Source of the DNA: Astrocystis sublimbata | Lineage: Eukaryota > Ascomycota > Sordariomycetes > Xylariales > Xylariaceae | Assembly (NCBI GenBank): GCA_022453515.1 | Contig: JAJNNY010000035.1 | Span: 186,001-250,000 of the forward strand | Direction: 5' to 3' | DNA length: 64,000 nt | Shown here: in pieces, positions 1-12,082 of the stretch | How positions within the stretch are numbered: the stretch's first letter is position 1 | Layout: every line of letters starts with the position of its first letter | The notes under the pieces: model-generated | Databases searched by the model: none | Told to the model about the DNA's origin: nothing | Seen by the model: only the letters and a program-made list of their open reading frames with translations | Position numbers and translations under genes: made by a program

Positions 1-1485
1 TCCCAGCCGAACGACCCAGCCGAAAGCGAAAGCCGGCAGCGTCGTGTCAGGACCCATAACCTGTCGCCAAGCCTTCACCTTGTAACTCGCAGTCTGACAC
101 TGTTCTGTTTCATGGCCACGACGACGCATAGCATGGCCATGTTGGGTATGTTTCGACCCAAACATTCTCACGTTGCAAGTGTGAGTGCGATGCCTATCGT
201 GACTGTATATGTGCATTCTCAACAACTCAAGTACCTACTTCAAGCATTGCCTGTCCCCTCCCCCGCCAGGACTCGGAGCTTACTGGGAATCTCTAAGGAT
301 CAGATAGGGCTGGGCTATGCAGGTCTGGCTTTGCCTGTGGTGGTAGTTTAGCTCAGCTGGGGAAGGGGGCCGCTCGAGGCGCTTAAATCCAACCCAAAAC
401 CGGTTCCGTCCAACTTGGAATTGAAGATTGCGGATCTGTGCCGCCGTGATCAACACGACGATTCTCTCTCAATGTGACGATGTAATATAACAACGCATGA
501 AAGACCCTCTGCAAGCCGAACCCAAGGTCTCGGATAGCAAGAGCTTAGACTACCAATTGTAGCTCCCTACAACAGCCCCAGGATCAAATTGCGCACGTCC
601 ATAGTAGTCACTTTTAATCTGTATGTAGGGTCCAACAACATTTTCACAGTACAGTTGGCAGTTACGTTTCATTCATACCTCGTATGAGAGATCATATCAT
701 ACTTCTATGGTATGGCAAGTCAATTCATATATGTTACTAACCAGTTAATCTGCAATTTGAAGAGTTCCATTCATGTCCCATGCAACAAATGGCGCAACAC
801 TCCAGTACTGTCTGTATATAGACCTATTAACCCAGCTTATTGTGTTACGACCAGATAGCTTTGCTATAGGTTCAAAGTGTCCAGTTAGCTATATTGATCT
901 TGCAAGATGCCTAAGACCAGTCAGTGATCACCATCTCAAGTACAAGAAAGCTTATACCAGTCGTATGAGCCGAATAAAGATATTCATGCAGTGACATCGT
1001 ATATCCCAATCAACATATCATCAACATAGCTTGGGTAAATTCAATCAACTGAGCTCATTAAGAGGAGCCAGCCACTCCAGCTTAGTAAAAACTGCCACCA
1101 TCTACGGTCTCAACCACCCTTCACCAAGCCAGCACAAGACAAAACACACAACTTAACACAGCTTCAGAATATGGATATGCATCGCTTCATCTACCTAGGT
1201 ATCTCGGTACACTGTGAGGCACCTATCGTCCATATTACACAGGTAGAGGTATACTTGTATCCAGACATCAGACAGGAATGCCCATCTCCACCTCAAGCTC
1301 TGTATAACCCACGACTACCTTATGCCACGCTTCTCTCTCTACGTACTTGTTGCTTCCTGTCCCCCAATGTGATAGGTTCAAGCACGCCAAAGCCACCCAA
1401 TCAATCCCCGTCCTATTGCAAGATAGGTTGATACGTTCATACGTAGATAGGTACGTACTTGAAGCGGTAGAGATATATAGCCACC
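1..1485. other. No gene recognised (left edge)
   Basis: Open frames here are short (under 100 codons), lack recognisable domains and show no consistent intron structure. The part next to 1486 is probably the 3' UTR of the Shg1-like gene. A tRNA A-box-like string at 349-360 is discussed among the rejected items. Confidence 0.6.
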
Positions 1486-4306
1486 TCAAGGACTGCGACT
1501 CCGTCTCCGCCGATCCCGCCGCGACGTGCTCCGTTCGCGTCGGCTGCGTCTGTCTCTGTCTCTATCTCTGTCGCGATCCCGATCCCGATCCCTATCTCTT
1601 TCTCGATCCTGGTCTCTATCTCTCTCCTTAGTTCTGTCCCTATCTCCTCTATCCCTCTCTCTCTCTCTATCGCGATCTCTGTCTCCCCTATCCCTCTCTC
1701 TATCTCTATCACGGTACCGATCTCCCCTATCCCTATCCCGGTCCCGATCCCGCTCACGACTCCGTTCACGCCGTCGACTGCGACTCCTACTCCGACTTCT
1801 CCTCCGTTCGCGACGACCGTCTCTATCTCTATCCCTCTCCCTCTCCCTCTCACCCTCCCTCTCTCTATCCCCAGCAGCAGGAGCATACTTATCCCCCCTC
1901 GCCCTCTCCTCTCTCTCTCTCTCTCTCTCGCCATCACCAGGCCGATACCGATCGATATCATCGCCAACCCTAGCCCTCTTGACCTCAGGCGATCCATCAC
2001 CCGCGACACTTCTTCTATCCCTATCCCGATCCCGATCCCTGTCTCGATCATCCAGCCCCGGGACAGGCAGCCCCTTTTCGCGTGCCTCTTTCTGCGCTTT
2101 CAGATATGCCTTGGCCTCCTGCTCGCGACGCTTAATCTCGGTTTGCTTCCAGGTCTCCGCATCGTTCAGCATAGGTCCGGGGCCAGCGCTTCGGGACGTC
2201 CTAGGTCGGGAAGGGGAGCGGCTTCTCCGATCGCGATCACGGTCACGGTCTTTCTCCTTCCCCTTCTCCTTTTCCTTTCCCTTTTCCTTCACTTTCTCCT
2301 TCTCGGGCTCCACTGCTTCATCCTTGATCTTATCTTTATCTTTATCGTGATCGCGACTCTTGTGTTCTTTCTCCCCATCCTTGGTAGCAGTAGCAGGAGC
2401 AGTAGTAGTAGTCTTCTCGCGTTCCTTAGTAGCAGTTGTGGTAGTCTTCTCGCGTTCCTTGCTATGTGCACGTCGAGCAGAGCGGCTCCTATCCCGTCTC
2501 TCAGTCCTGTCGCGCGGCGAGCGAGAGCGATCGCGATCTCGGTCCCGATGTGTATCTCTGTCTCTGTCTCGACGATCGGTGCGCGTTCTCGAACGCTCGC
2601 GCTCACGGCTACGATCTCTCCGCTCAGAAGGTCTGTAACAGTCCTGCGATCGACTGCGATCTCTCCGCTCATGTCTCGTTCTCGAACGACTTCTATGACC
2701 CCTCTCCCGGCGCGCCGATCGGCTTCTATAACGGTCACCTGGGCGGTACGTATCCTTCTCAGGTGTTCTTTCCCGTGCACGGACCCGTGATCGGCTTCGC
2801 TCTCTGCGGGCTGGGCGGTAGTGCGAATCAGCTTCATCTCGGTCTCGCTCGTCGACTTTGCCGTGTGACCGACTGTGGTCTCGAGTTGGCTCGCGATCTT
2901 TGCGATCGGCTCTGGTACTGCGGGATCGATCTCTCCGGCTGCGTGATGGAGCAGGACTAGGTTTCCTTTCGGGTCTGGTTTTTGTATCCTTTGCACTCTT
3001 GGGCTCCCTGGGCTCAACGGAAGCTTTTGTCTCCTTCACATGCCCGTCTTTGGACTCCTTAGAATCGGTCTTTGCGAGATCTGGCATCTTTTTCGTATCC
3101 GGTGGCTTCGTAGACTCGCGACGTATTGGCTGTATGGCAGATGCAGGCTTAGTTCTTCGAGGAGGGGGCACGAGAGCCTGATCGATCTCCATCTCGAGGG
3201 GCTTGGAACTGTCCTTGTTGCTCTCACGCAGAAGATCGGCAAGTGCCTCTTGTTCAAGTCTCTCCATGTCTTCTTTGGTGAGCTCTTTCTTGATGTCCTC
3301 AGTCTTCTTGCCGTGCCCCCGTGGAGACCGCTCTCGTCGCCGTCTCTCCCGGCTATCGTGTCGCCGGCTTCTATCACGGTCCCTATCGCGGTCTCTATGG
3401 TGGGACCTCGATCTCGACCGGCGCCGGGTGTCTCGATCGGGATCTCTTTCGTGATCGCGCTCACGGTCACGCTCTCGTGCTTGACGCCGCTCCTCACGTT
3501 CCTTGTCCCTGTCACGCTGTCGTTCTTCTTCTTTCTTTTCTCTTTCTCGCCGGCGTGCATCGCGCTCCTCCTTACGTTTCGCTTCGGCAGCCTCGATCTC
3601 GCGTTCGCGTTCTCGCTCGCGCTTCTTCCTCTCCTCGCGCTCGATCTTCAGCTTCTCCTCTTGTATCTCCTTCTCTTTGTTGCGGATCTCCTGGCGTAGG
3701 TGTTCGCGATGGGCCAATTTGGCAGTGGATTCGGCGGCGTATTCTTCGTCCGTCTTGGAACCTCGCACTCGCTCTTCTTCTGCCTTGTCGGCTCCGATTT
3801 CAAGCTGGCGCAGTTCGCGCATGTGCGCTTCTAAGGCCTTGACGTCTATGAGCTGGTCGAGAACAGCCTCAGCCTTCTGGTAGACCCCAGAACGATCGAG
3901 TGCGCCATCAATAAGAGCTGCAGCTTTGCGGCGTTCGAGGGTCAGGAGTTGGCTCGGGTTGCGTTCGACTTCTCGCTCGGCGACTTCGAGGATCGATTTG
4001 GTGACTTGGGCTTCGTAGTCCTAAATGGTCGCACTGGTAAGCCATGTTTCCTCGTTGCGTGTACAGCAGCGTGGGTCACATGATGTTATTTACACTTTGC
4101 TCAAACTTCTCCCAAACTTGCTTGCGGATGGCGTCGTATCCGCCCTTCTTCTTGAAGCTGTGGGCAAGACCCTCGATTGCTGAACGCGTTGCGGATGGTA
4201 GAGGGAGATCCGACGCTTTGAATTTTCTGGGGGCAAAAGGTGTGACTCCGCTCAACGAAGCAGGCGTTGGGTCTGTAGAGGCCATAGCGACAGCCGAAGA
4301 GGCCAC
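1486..4306 (-). CDS. SHG1: Shg1/BOD1-domain COMPASS-like protein with RD/RS-rich tail
   Basis: Two exons, 4306-4094 and 4020-1486, joined in phase 0 across a 73-nt GTAAAT...TTTAG intron, give 915 residues. The N-terminal part, around residues 45-150, carries the Shg1/BOD1 signature: KKKGGYDAIRKQVWEKF at about 52-68, then after the junction DYEAQVTKSI. The family is a subunit of the Set1/COMPASS histone H3K4 methyltransferase complex in yeast; nuclear chromatin work is inferred from that. Everything after about residue 190 is low complexity, with long runs of RD, RE, RS and SR dipeptides like those of SR-type splicing or transcription proteins. The yeast protein is much shorter, so this tail is a filamentous-fungal extension. 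The low-complexity coding creates many long mirror frames on the other strands, which are not genes. Start and splice choice are well supported; the function of the tail is unknown. Confidence 0.85.
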
Positions 4307-4938
4307 GCAGCCTCACGTTTGATGTTGGGTCAAATCAAGATGGGTATATAGGTAGCTTTGAGGGGCAACTGGCATTGCTTGTCTCGTAAGCATAAGGTAG
4401 CACCCTTCTCACATGAGATTACAGAAATGCCAGCAGAGGAGTGGGAAAGGAGCGGAAAGTGACAAAGCTCCGATGGTTAGGTTGATGCAGGTTCGCGATT
4501 GAATTGGCTGGCAAACGCGGCCTTAGAGAAATAATTTAGAAGGTGAGATCGGCATGCAGCACGCTAAATTCAATGTTGCTACCCGAAAAGGAAAGGGAAG
4601 CTGGGGATTGTGAACCTAGCAAGCCTAACGTGATAAAAGAACCCCGGCCGGGTCTCTAGGTAGGTACCTAGGTACCTTTTGGAGCCGTCGACCCGCCCTT
4701 GCGGATATGGCCCGTGCGCCAGCCTCACCCTGCCAAACCTTCAATTGCACTGACTGCATCCCGTCCAGCGTCCAGCGTCCGCCAATAGCCTCGCCCTCAG
4801 CATCGCCGCCGCCAGTCGCCCAAACCACCCCCAACACAGCCAGCCGCCTGCACGTATCGGCTGCCTCGACGACCTGCCACACGAACCAAACCCACAAGAA
4901 CCTGCCAGCGAGGCATATCCCCCCTCCAATCGACCACA
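4307..4938. other. Divergent intergenic region, SHG1-like / complex I-like
   Basis: A 632-bp shared promoter region between two divergently transcribed genes. No coding signal. It contains a double AGGTACCT-type palindrome, listed separately. Confidence 0.6.
4657..4678. promoter_or_regulatory. Tandem GGTACCT palindromes
   Basis: Two overlapping copies of a GGTACC-centred palindrome (AGGTACCTAGGTACC core), 261 bp upstream of the plus-strand gene at 4939 and about 350 bp upstream of the minus-strand start at 4306. The same core recurs in other gene-start regions (about 14594-14616, 21789-21806, 57341-57475, 58965-58980). It may be a binding site for a dimeric regulator, or a simple repeat favoured in this genome; the sequence alone does not decide. 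Confidence 0.35.
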
Positions 4939-5323
4939 ATGGTGCACAGAGTCGTCTTCTGGTCCGGCTTCGGTATGACGACCTCCCTATGCCCACATTC
5001 CTCGACCTACCTACCTATAGTCCAACCTATGAACAAACACACACACACCAGACCCATGAACACAAACACAAAACTAACACCCCGCCTCCCACTACATAGG
5101 CGTCGCCGTCCGCTTCTGGCAGCTCGGCCTAGAGATGCGGCCCTTCTTCAACCGGGGCTCGCTATGGGCGTACCCCGTCTTCGCCGGCGTGGGCGCCAGC
5201 TTCGGCTACTGGCTGCAGGGCGTCGACGAGCGCCAGTGTGCCGTGCTGGACGAGCGCAAGCGCCTGATTCTCGAGAAGCGCGCCAGGAGAGCCGCCAGGG
5301 AAGGGGGGTCCGAGTCGTTGTAG
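4939..5323 (+). CDS. Small single-TM protein, probable complex I accessory subunit
   Basis: Exons 4939-4972 and 5100-5323 join in phase 1 across a 127-nt intron that has a CTAAC branch motif just before the TAG acceptor. The product has 85 residues. It starts MVHRVVFWSGFG, continues into an RFWQLGLEMRPFF segment, then one hydrophobic stretch (LWAYPVFAGVGASFGYWLQG), and ends in a charged, Arg/Lys/Glu-rich helix. The size, short amphipathic N-terminus, single membrane segment and basic C-terminus fit small accessory subunits of mitochondrial NADH:ubiquinone oxidoreductase in the inner membrane. I believe it matches a fungal complex I subunit but cannot name which NDUF counterpart. The start and splice are firm because the 34-nt first exon is in frame and the join removes an intron rich in CA repeats. 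Confidence 0.6.
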
Positions 5324-5833
5324 AAAGAAAACAGCAACAAATCCAAATATCATACCAACAACATCACCACCGCAGCCTCATCGTGCCGAGAATGCGATAT
5401 TTACTATATGTGACATAGATGGAGAGAAGGAAGGGGAGGCGGGAGACATGTGAGGATATCACAATCGCCAAGTCATATATCCCGAGGGCATAGAGAAATC
5501 AATCGACAATTAGGCACCAATCAAAGCTGATTACATTGTGTGTGTCTACGAGATTTGAACTCCGCTATGAACTCTGTCTTCGCTGCTCGAAATCTTCGCT
5601 ATATCTCCCCAAGAGATGGGACGAGGTAATCTAAAGGGGTAGGCTGGTAGCTACGCCGCATAGCTTCTTGTATACGAAGTGTACAGATTGACCTCCCACA
5701 CTCTCTCCCCCATAGATCTTTGCATGACACAATACACAGACGCTATCTCTAGATATCCCCTCCTCCTGCTTCACTCGCTTGTATCAGATCGACATCCCTT
5801 GCTATTTAGAATCTCCTTTAAAGTTTCCGACTT
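5324..5833. other. Convergent 3' region
   Basis: A 510-bp stretch between two convergent genes, presumably both 3' UTRs. No coding signal seen. Confidence 0.6.
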
Positions 5834-7363
5834 CTAGTTGGAATCCTCGAGTTTCCTCAGCAGGTATGAGACCGACGTAGGCTGCGCGCTGTTAATCTCC
5901 GTCACCACCGTCGTCAGATGCTCGCTGGGCGTCGTGTCATAGAGCAGTCTAAACTTTGCAGCCGTGCATCTCTCCGGATCGATCTCATTATAAGTAAGCG
6001 AGTCCGACGAAACCCGTTCGGTGATGTTGATTGTCTCGCACAGCGCGAAGACCTTCGTCCCGTAATCCTTGGCCGCCATGGCGATGTCCGACGTGCCGCA
6101 CCGGGCATACAGCGCGCCGTTGCTGAACATGCTCTCGGCACCGAGGATCACCCTATCAGCACGCTGGACCTGAGCCGGAAGAGCGCCAAAGTCGCCGCTA
6201 TACGACACTGTAAACCCCTCCTCGACAAGTATCTTTGCTAAGTCCTGGCCCTTCTGTTCGTAAGGATCGTCGACCACAATAACTTCAATTTGTTTTTTGG
6301 ATAACTTGTGCGCGCGCAGCAACGTTCGCTCGACCAAGGCATTCCGGCCATACACCAAAATCACCTCACCATCCTGGATGAATTCGTCCATGTTCTCGGT
6401 GATGACGTCGTCGGCGATGGTGATGCGCTCTTGTATGAATGCGTCAATGCTGGCGCAGAGCTCCTTCTTGGCCTCGATTTCGGGCACGTCGGGATCGATC
6501 TTGCTGACTTGCAGCTTCAGCCAGCGGATGGCGTTTCCCATAGAGAAGCACATCGGGCGGCAAGCGCTCAGGTACTCGATCTGCGGATTTAGGACGTGGG
6601 GCGTGAGATGCCGCGCGAGTGTGTTTCCTGGTGGTGTTGTGTATGAATCAATGACCTAGTAAAGCAATAAGTAATAACCCCCATAACGGTCCCAACACAC
6701 TCGGGTTCCTACCTTCTTGAAGGCCAGTAAGGTGACTCTTAATCTGGTGATGCTCTCATCTATGGCAAAAGTGGCCATCTGTTGACCGAGTGTCAGGACT
6801 GTGGGGTGGACGTCTTTGTCGGCCTGGGTGATAGATAACCTCCGGGCCATTGTGAGGTGACTGAAACATTCGGGTATTTTATTCCCTGGCTTCTCTGGTT
6901 TTGGGGGAGTCACTGGTGCAACATTCTTTGCCCCAGCAGCTCCTTTCCCAGTTGCGCCTGAACCGGAGGACGGGGCGCCATCTGCCTTGCCTCTTGTCTT
7001 GTTTCCCTTCGACTCTCCAGATGGTTGGCCCGGTTGACCAGCCGGTGTGGACGTAAGTGCGCCGCCCGGGGCCGCACCGGACGCAGCCTTCGCTTGGGCT
7101 CGTCGCGCCTGCTTCTCCGCCTTGGCCTTGGCCTTCAGTTCGGCATTGGTGAGCTTTGGGCCTGCCGCAGGCGCCGCAGCAGGTGAGGCGGCAGCTTCGG
7201 GCTTGGGTTGCGACTCGCCATTTGGTGGAGGAGGGGCTTGGGAGTTCGCTGTGTCGGGACTGGCTTGAGGCTGCGGCTGCGTCTGCGGCTGCGGCTCAGG
7301 TTGAGGTTGAGATTGGTCTACACTCGTGGGCTTCGCCTCCTGTGGAGGTTCGCTGGTCGACAT
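5834..7363 (-). CDS. GCD2: Translation initiation factor eIF2B subunit delta
   Basis: Exons 7363-6713 and 6655-5834 join in phase 0 across a 57-nt intron, giving 490 residues. eIF2B is the cytosolic guanine nucleotide exchange factor for eIF2; delta belongs to its regulatory subcomplex, which senses phosphorylated eIF2alpha. The N-terminal 130 or so residues are low complexity (Pro/Gln/Ala-rich) with a basic AELKAKAKAEKQARRAQAK helix typical of delta subunits. The rest is the IF-2B Rossmann-like fold: HPTVLTLGQQMATFAID, CASIDAFIQERI, the VILVYGRN strand, VIVVDDPYEQKGQDLA, RVILGAESMFSNGALYARCG and the C-terminal YLLRKLEDSN. The GAE(S)MFSNG segment is a family hallmark. It lies divergent from the DAK gene. 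Confidence 0.93.
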
Positions 7364-8660
7364 GATCGAACGGCCGACCTGAGCCCACTATATCCACGTT
7401 TTGGGGATCGTGCGAATACGTTGTTCCAATGAGATGTTGATGTGTGGTCCAGGGCGGTATTAGGATTACGTTGTGGCGGCACGAGGCCTAAGTTGGCCGC
7501 GGAGGAAGATAACTCGAGTGCCAAAATCGTTGGCAGATTGTTGCGACACGCACTAATCCTCGGGCATATGCGTACTTCTAAATGATGTTATCAGGTAGGT
7601 TATATTTGTGCTCGAGAGAGACCCGATCGTGGCTGGTGAAAGTTGAGTCACCCCCGTCGCGAGCTAAGATATTCGCAGATCCCACCTAAATTCCCGATAA
7701 TTGTACGTGGGGCAAAATGCCCGACTGAGCACCCCACGCCCAAACCTCAACCCGCCAAGCACCAATGGGGTAGTTGTCTCTAATTTGGTATATCTCGAAA
7801 ATATGAAGTTTCGGGGTGGTGTAGTAATATGTGAAACGAACAAAAACTTTATCGGATGATGGGAAAGTATGCTCTCTTTTTGATGCCAGAGAGGAATACG
7901 GGCAGAATTGCAGGTGGAAGATGCGAGACGAATGCTGGCGGGCAATCAGACATGTCAGGGATGCCGCCTCGGATGCGACGCCTCACTTCCGTCCGTCCAA
8001 GCCACACCGGCCCCGACAGCGCGGCGGGGTGACACAAGCCACAGGACCCCACTCCCTCGACTCCCCTCGGTGTCGTCACGTCGTCACGTCGTCACACTCG
8101 ACCCGACAACTGGGCCCCTCTCTCACACCAGTTGTCTTAACCCACCTTCTTCGGTACCACATCAGACCAAGAACGATGATCGTGACAGTGGCAAAAGCCG
8201 TACCAATGTAGCAATACCGAACGTCCTGTGTCAAATAAACACCTGCCAACAAACCCCACGATACTTTGCCATCCGTGTCTCCGACCCGCGATCCCGCATT
8301 GCCTGGTCCAGCGTATTACTATACTATACCACCTACTTGCAAACCCCGCCACTCACTTCACCTCGGGTTCCCCCTTTCATTCAAAACTAGGTAAAACCTT
8401 AACCTACCTGTTGGGTTCTTTGTAGTTTTATAAAATCAGAGTTCTACGTGCATCTCATCTCATCCATAGTTTCTAGCAAAAGGTTCACCTACCTTCAAAA
8501 CAGATAAATAATTTGTATTCCTATTCGAGTCTCGTCGAGGTCCTTGCAGTGCTCAAAGTAACTCCAGCTATTATCTTAATATTCATAACAAGACATCTAG
8601 GTGACGACAGTCGAAACCGAAACCCCCAACGCAAACATAAACACCTCACACACAAACACA
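7364..8660. other. Divergent intergenic region, GCD2 / DAK
   Basis: 1.3 kb with no supported gene. It contains a tandem GTCGTCAC repeat (about 8072-8095), which on the minus strand reads as three TGACG half-sites of CRE/ATF type. The last 300 bp before 8661 are CA/CT-rich, as expected of a fungal 5' UTR. Confidence 0.5.
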
Positions 8661-10564
8661 ATGTCGGACAGACACTTCATCAACGACCCCGTCGCCCTCG
8701 TAGACACAGCCCTGCAATCCCTGTCCCTGACGAACCCGTCCGTGGCCCTCGACGCCACCAACAAGATCGTCTACCTCCGCCCCAACCCCAGCTCCAATGC
8801 TGCATCGCAAGTCTCCATCATCAGCGGCGGCGGCAGCGGGCACGAGCCCTCGTTCGGCGCCTTCGTCGGGCGCGGCCTCCTCTCCGCCGCCGTGGCAGGC
8901 ACCATCTTCGCCTCGCCGTCCGCCGAGCAAGTGCGCCGCGCCATCATGGCGCGCGTCGACAGCTCCAAGGGCGTCCTCGTCACCGTCATGAACTACACCG
9001 GCGACGTGCTCAACTTCGGAATGGCGGTTGAAAAGGCCAAGGCCGCCGGTTTAGACGTCGAGATGCTTGTTGTCGGCGACGACGTCGGTGTCGGGAGGGA
9101 GAAGGGAGGCAAGGTGGGCCGGCGCGGGATCGCGGGGACGGTGCTCGTGCACAAGATCGCTGGCGCGCTGGCTGCGCAGGGGTACGCTTTGGGAGACGTG
9201 GCCAAGGTGGCGCGGCTCGCGGCGAACAACATCGTCAGTGTGGGCGCGAGTCTCAAGCACGTCCATGTGCCTGGTAGAGCACCCATTGATCCAAAGGCGG
9301 AGGGAAGTCTGGGTACTAATGAGGTGGAGATCGGCATGGGGATTCACAACGAGGCCGGCTCCGGGCGGGCAGAGGTCGAGCTGCCGGAGCTGGTGAAGCG
9401 GATGTTGACTCAGCTGCTGGACAAGGACGACAAGGATAGGGCGTTCCTCGATATCAACTCCAACGAGGTCGTGTTGTTAGTGAACAACCTCGGAGGCGTG
9501 AGTGTCCTCGAGCTAGGCGGCATCACGGCCGAAGTCGTCAAGCAGCTCGAGGGCTGGAACATCAAGCCGGTCAGGGTTCTCAGCGGGACGTACATGACGA
9601 GTCTGAACGGGCTTGGCTTCAGTATCACGCTCCTGAACGTGGTCAACACAGATATCGGCGGTCCGAGCATGATTCAACTGCTCGACCACCCCTGTGAAGC
9701 GACCGGGTGGGCGGCCCCTATCTCGAAAGAGACTTGGGAGGCTAAGAACACAAACACGAGGGAGGACTCTGCTGTTTCTGACGAAAGTGTCAAGCCGAGC
9801 GGGCTGAAGGCGGACGCTGCGGCGTTCAAGGAAAAGCTGACATACGGGCTTGAGGCACTGATCTCGGTCGAGCCTGATGTCACTAGATTCGACACGGTTG
9901 TTGGAGACGGAGACTGTGGTATTGGTCTGAAGAGGGGAGCCGAAGGTAGGACGCTTGACCTTGTCTTATCGAGATCCACATGCTAACGGCAACAGCGGTG
10001 CTGAAGCACCTTAAGGAAACCGAGGTGACGGGCGACTTGGTGGTTGACATGGCGAATATTGTGCCCGTGATAGAGACATCCATGGATGGCACTGTGAGTT
10101 CCCCTACTTAACGACTTTTCTCTTTTTTTTCTTTTGAGCTAAGCTTGAAATGCATCGAGGAGACAAGACTAATTTGTTCAACGTAGTCCGGTGCACTTTT
10201 CGCCATATTCCTCAACGCATTGGTTCATTCGCTGCGTACGCTTTCTCCTGGGGAGGCCACTCCCCACTTGTGGGCGGACGCTCTCAAGCAGAGCAGCGAG
10301 ACTTTGTCCGGATACACGCCAGCTAGGCCAGGTGACCGTACGATTATCGATGCACTATATCCGTTTGTCGACAGTCTCAGAGAGTCAGGCGATCTAACAA
10401 CAGCCGCGAAGGCTGCGAAGAAGGCCGCAAATCGCACGAAAGGAATGAAAGCGAGCCTCGGTCGGGCTGTCTACGTAGGTGGATCGGGGTTCGAGACAGT
10501 CCCCGACCCGGGCGCCTATGGATTAGCTGCCTTCTTCCTCGGTCTGGCCGGAATTGAAATTTGA
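8661..10564 (+). CDS. DAK1: Dihydroxyacetone kinase
   Basis: Three exons, 8661-9945, 9996-10093 and 10187-10564, have matching phases and encode 586 residues, the usual length for fungal Dak1. The enzyme phosphorylates dihydroxyacetone (and glyceraldehyde) with ATP in the cytosol, serving glycerol use and DHA detoxification. The N-terminal DakK domain shows the ISGGGSGHEPSFGAFVG loop and the GASLKHVHVPG segment holding the histidine that forms the hemiaminal with substrate. The C-terminal DakL ATP-binding domain begins with VVGDGDCGIGLKRG, its Asp cluster coordinating Mg-ATP, and ends with the GRAVYVGGSGFETVPDPGA stretch near the C-terminus. The frame extends upstream of 8661 without an ATG; the first ATG (MSDRHFINDP) is taken as the start. 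Confidence 0.95.
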
Positions 10565-10926
10565 TGGAAGAAATTAAAGAGGTTTGATGCCCGTAATGCA
10601 AATAAATACTAGCACCACGTGCAATACTGAATGAGCTCCCAAGGCTGAATATTCTTTTCATTCATGAATTAATTCGTGGTATCTTTTCCTGACGCCTATG
10701 CGAAGCCCATCATAAGGAACACCACCTATCTTCTCTCGGCCTCCTCGGTGGAATCGTCACGCAATCGATGGGATTGCCTCGTGGGTACGTAGGCGCTAAT
10801 GACAATCCATCACGGCGTTTGCCGTGCATCTTTATGACCCAGTATTCGCTTTTCTAGCAAAGTAACGCCCTTCGCATTATGTAATATGCTTTTGATTTCC
10901 AAGTTCCGACCGCCACGTTAGCGGCT
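10565..10926. other. Convergent 3' region
   Basis: A 362-bp gap between the DAK and SmD2 stop codons, presumably 3' UTRs. Nothing else seen. Confidence 0.6.
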
Positions 10927-11556
10927 CTAACTGAGTAGTACAATAATGACCGAGTCGCCTCTCAGGAACCTGCAAACGAATCATGATTAGCTCTCAGATT
11001 CCATATGGTGGTCATACTAGTCCCGAATCAAATACTGGGAAGTGAGCGTTGGGATGGCCAGAGCGTAGCTTGAACATACATCTTGCTGACGAAACGATCT
11101 TTGTTCACGGGACGGCCCTTCTTGCCATTCGCCAGGCGGGGTGTCTCGGTCCACATCTCCTTCACGTTCTCGAGCACCATGTTGCAATGACGGTCGAAAG
11201 CTTTGACGCGCGCCAGTAGCTTGCGGTTGTTGCGGATGGAAATCAGCACTTGTGTGTGGCTGCGAACGGCGGTCTGGAGAATCGAGAGGGGACCGGAGCC
11301 GAACTCGTACTCCTCGAGGAGCTGGACCTCATATTCGCTGTAGAACCATCGCGTTAGCTCGTGGGATGCGATTTATTCGACGGAGATCGTGGAGTCGAGG
11401 TGGGACGCGGAATGGGTTGTCAGTGGTGACAGGTAGCAGCGACGTACGTTAACTCATTTCTCGGCTTGGTAAGAAGTTCCCTGGTCAAACGTTGTTAGCG
11501 TGTTGGTCTCGACTGGAATGAGATATGGCTTATTACTGAATCTTTGCGTCCGCCAT
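10927..11556 (-). CDS. SMD2: Small nuclear ribonucleoprotein Sm D2
   Basis: Four exons, 11556-11537, 11480-11448, 11337-11080 and 10969-10927, all phase-compatible, encode 117 residues. SmD2 is one of the seven Sm proteins that ring the Sm site of U1, U2, U4 and U5 snRNAs in the spliceosome. The protein begins [17 protein letters not shown] and continues through the family-typical [12 protein letters not shown], an Sm1 motif ([20 protein letters not shown] then [11 protein letters not shown]) and an Sm2 motif (the short last exon, [13 protein letters not shown]). The first two exons are only 20 and 33 nt, so simple open-frame calling misses them and the last exon. The family identity and all four junctions are well supported. 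Confidence 0.95.
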
Positions 11557-12082
11557 GTTGTAGTGTAAATGAGTTGGTGGAATGTGTGTTGAACGAGTAT
11601 GGCAGCAGATGGAGGGAGGTGAAATAATTGGCAAGGCAAGGCTGATGATGTTGAAACGCTGGTGGATTCAATCTAGCAGCCCAGCGAGCCCAGTGGCCCA
11701 ATGCTTGCAAGATGCGCCATTCCCCACCAGGCCCACAGGGTCATCGATTGCTGCCTTGATTGGCTGTTAGCTGCTATAGCTCCCCTCGTGGTGGGGCAAT
11801 CAGTACCTAGCCTCTACTGTATGTAGGTCTGCAAGCTCCAAAAATTTATAGGCCGAATCTAACCTTGGAAGTATTCCAATGACCATATCGTACTGCAAAT
11901 AAACCTCGGCATATATCCCCTCATCAAGCCTGTCGCATACCTTTTCCGGGCTTCACACCTAGTCCAGGCACTTTGCATGCGCCGTGGAGTCTTTTTGTCC
12001 ACTCATCTACGCTCGATGCGCAAGACTGAATCACCTGCGCATTGAGGGGAGACAAAATACAGCCACCCGCACGCCCGTTTAG
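11557..12082. other. Divergent intergenic region, SMD2 / HIBCH
   Basis: 526 bp of probable shared promoter. No coding signal beyond short random frames. Confidence 0.6.

Noticed and set aside
342..417. tRNA-like stretch with A-box TAGCTCAGCTGG (349-360) and a GGTTCCGTCC element (402-411)
   Set aside because: Length is about right (76 nt), but only four of seven acceptor-stem pairs form, the D-arm does not close, and the T-loop is not TTCRANT. At most a degenerate tRNA.
1486..4020. Long open frames on the plus strand and in other minus frames across the RS-rich gene
   Set aside because: Mirror frames of Arg/Ser/Asp codon repeats; no start context or domain and fully overlapped by the Shg1-like coding frame.
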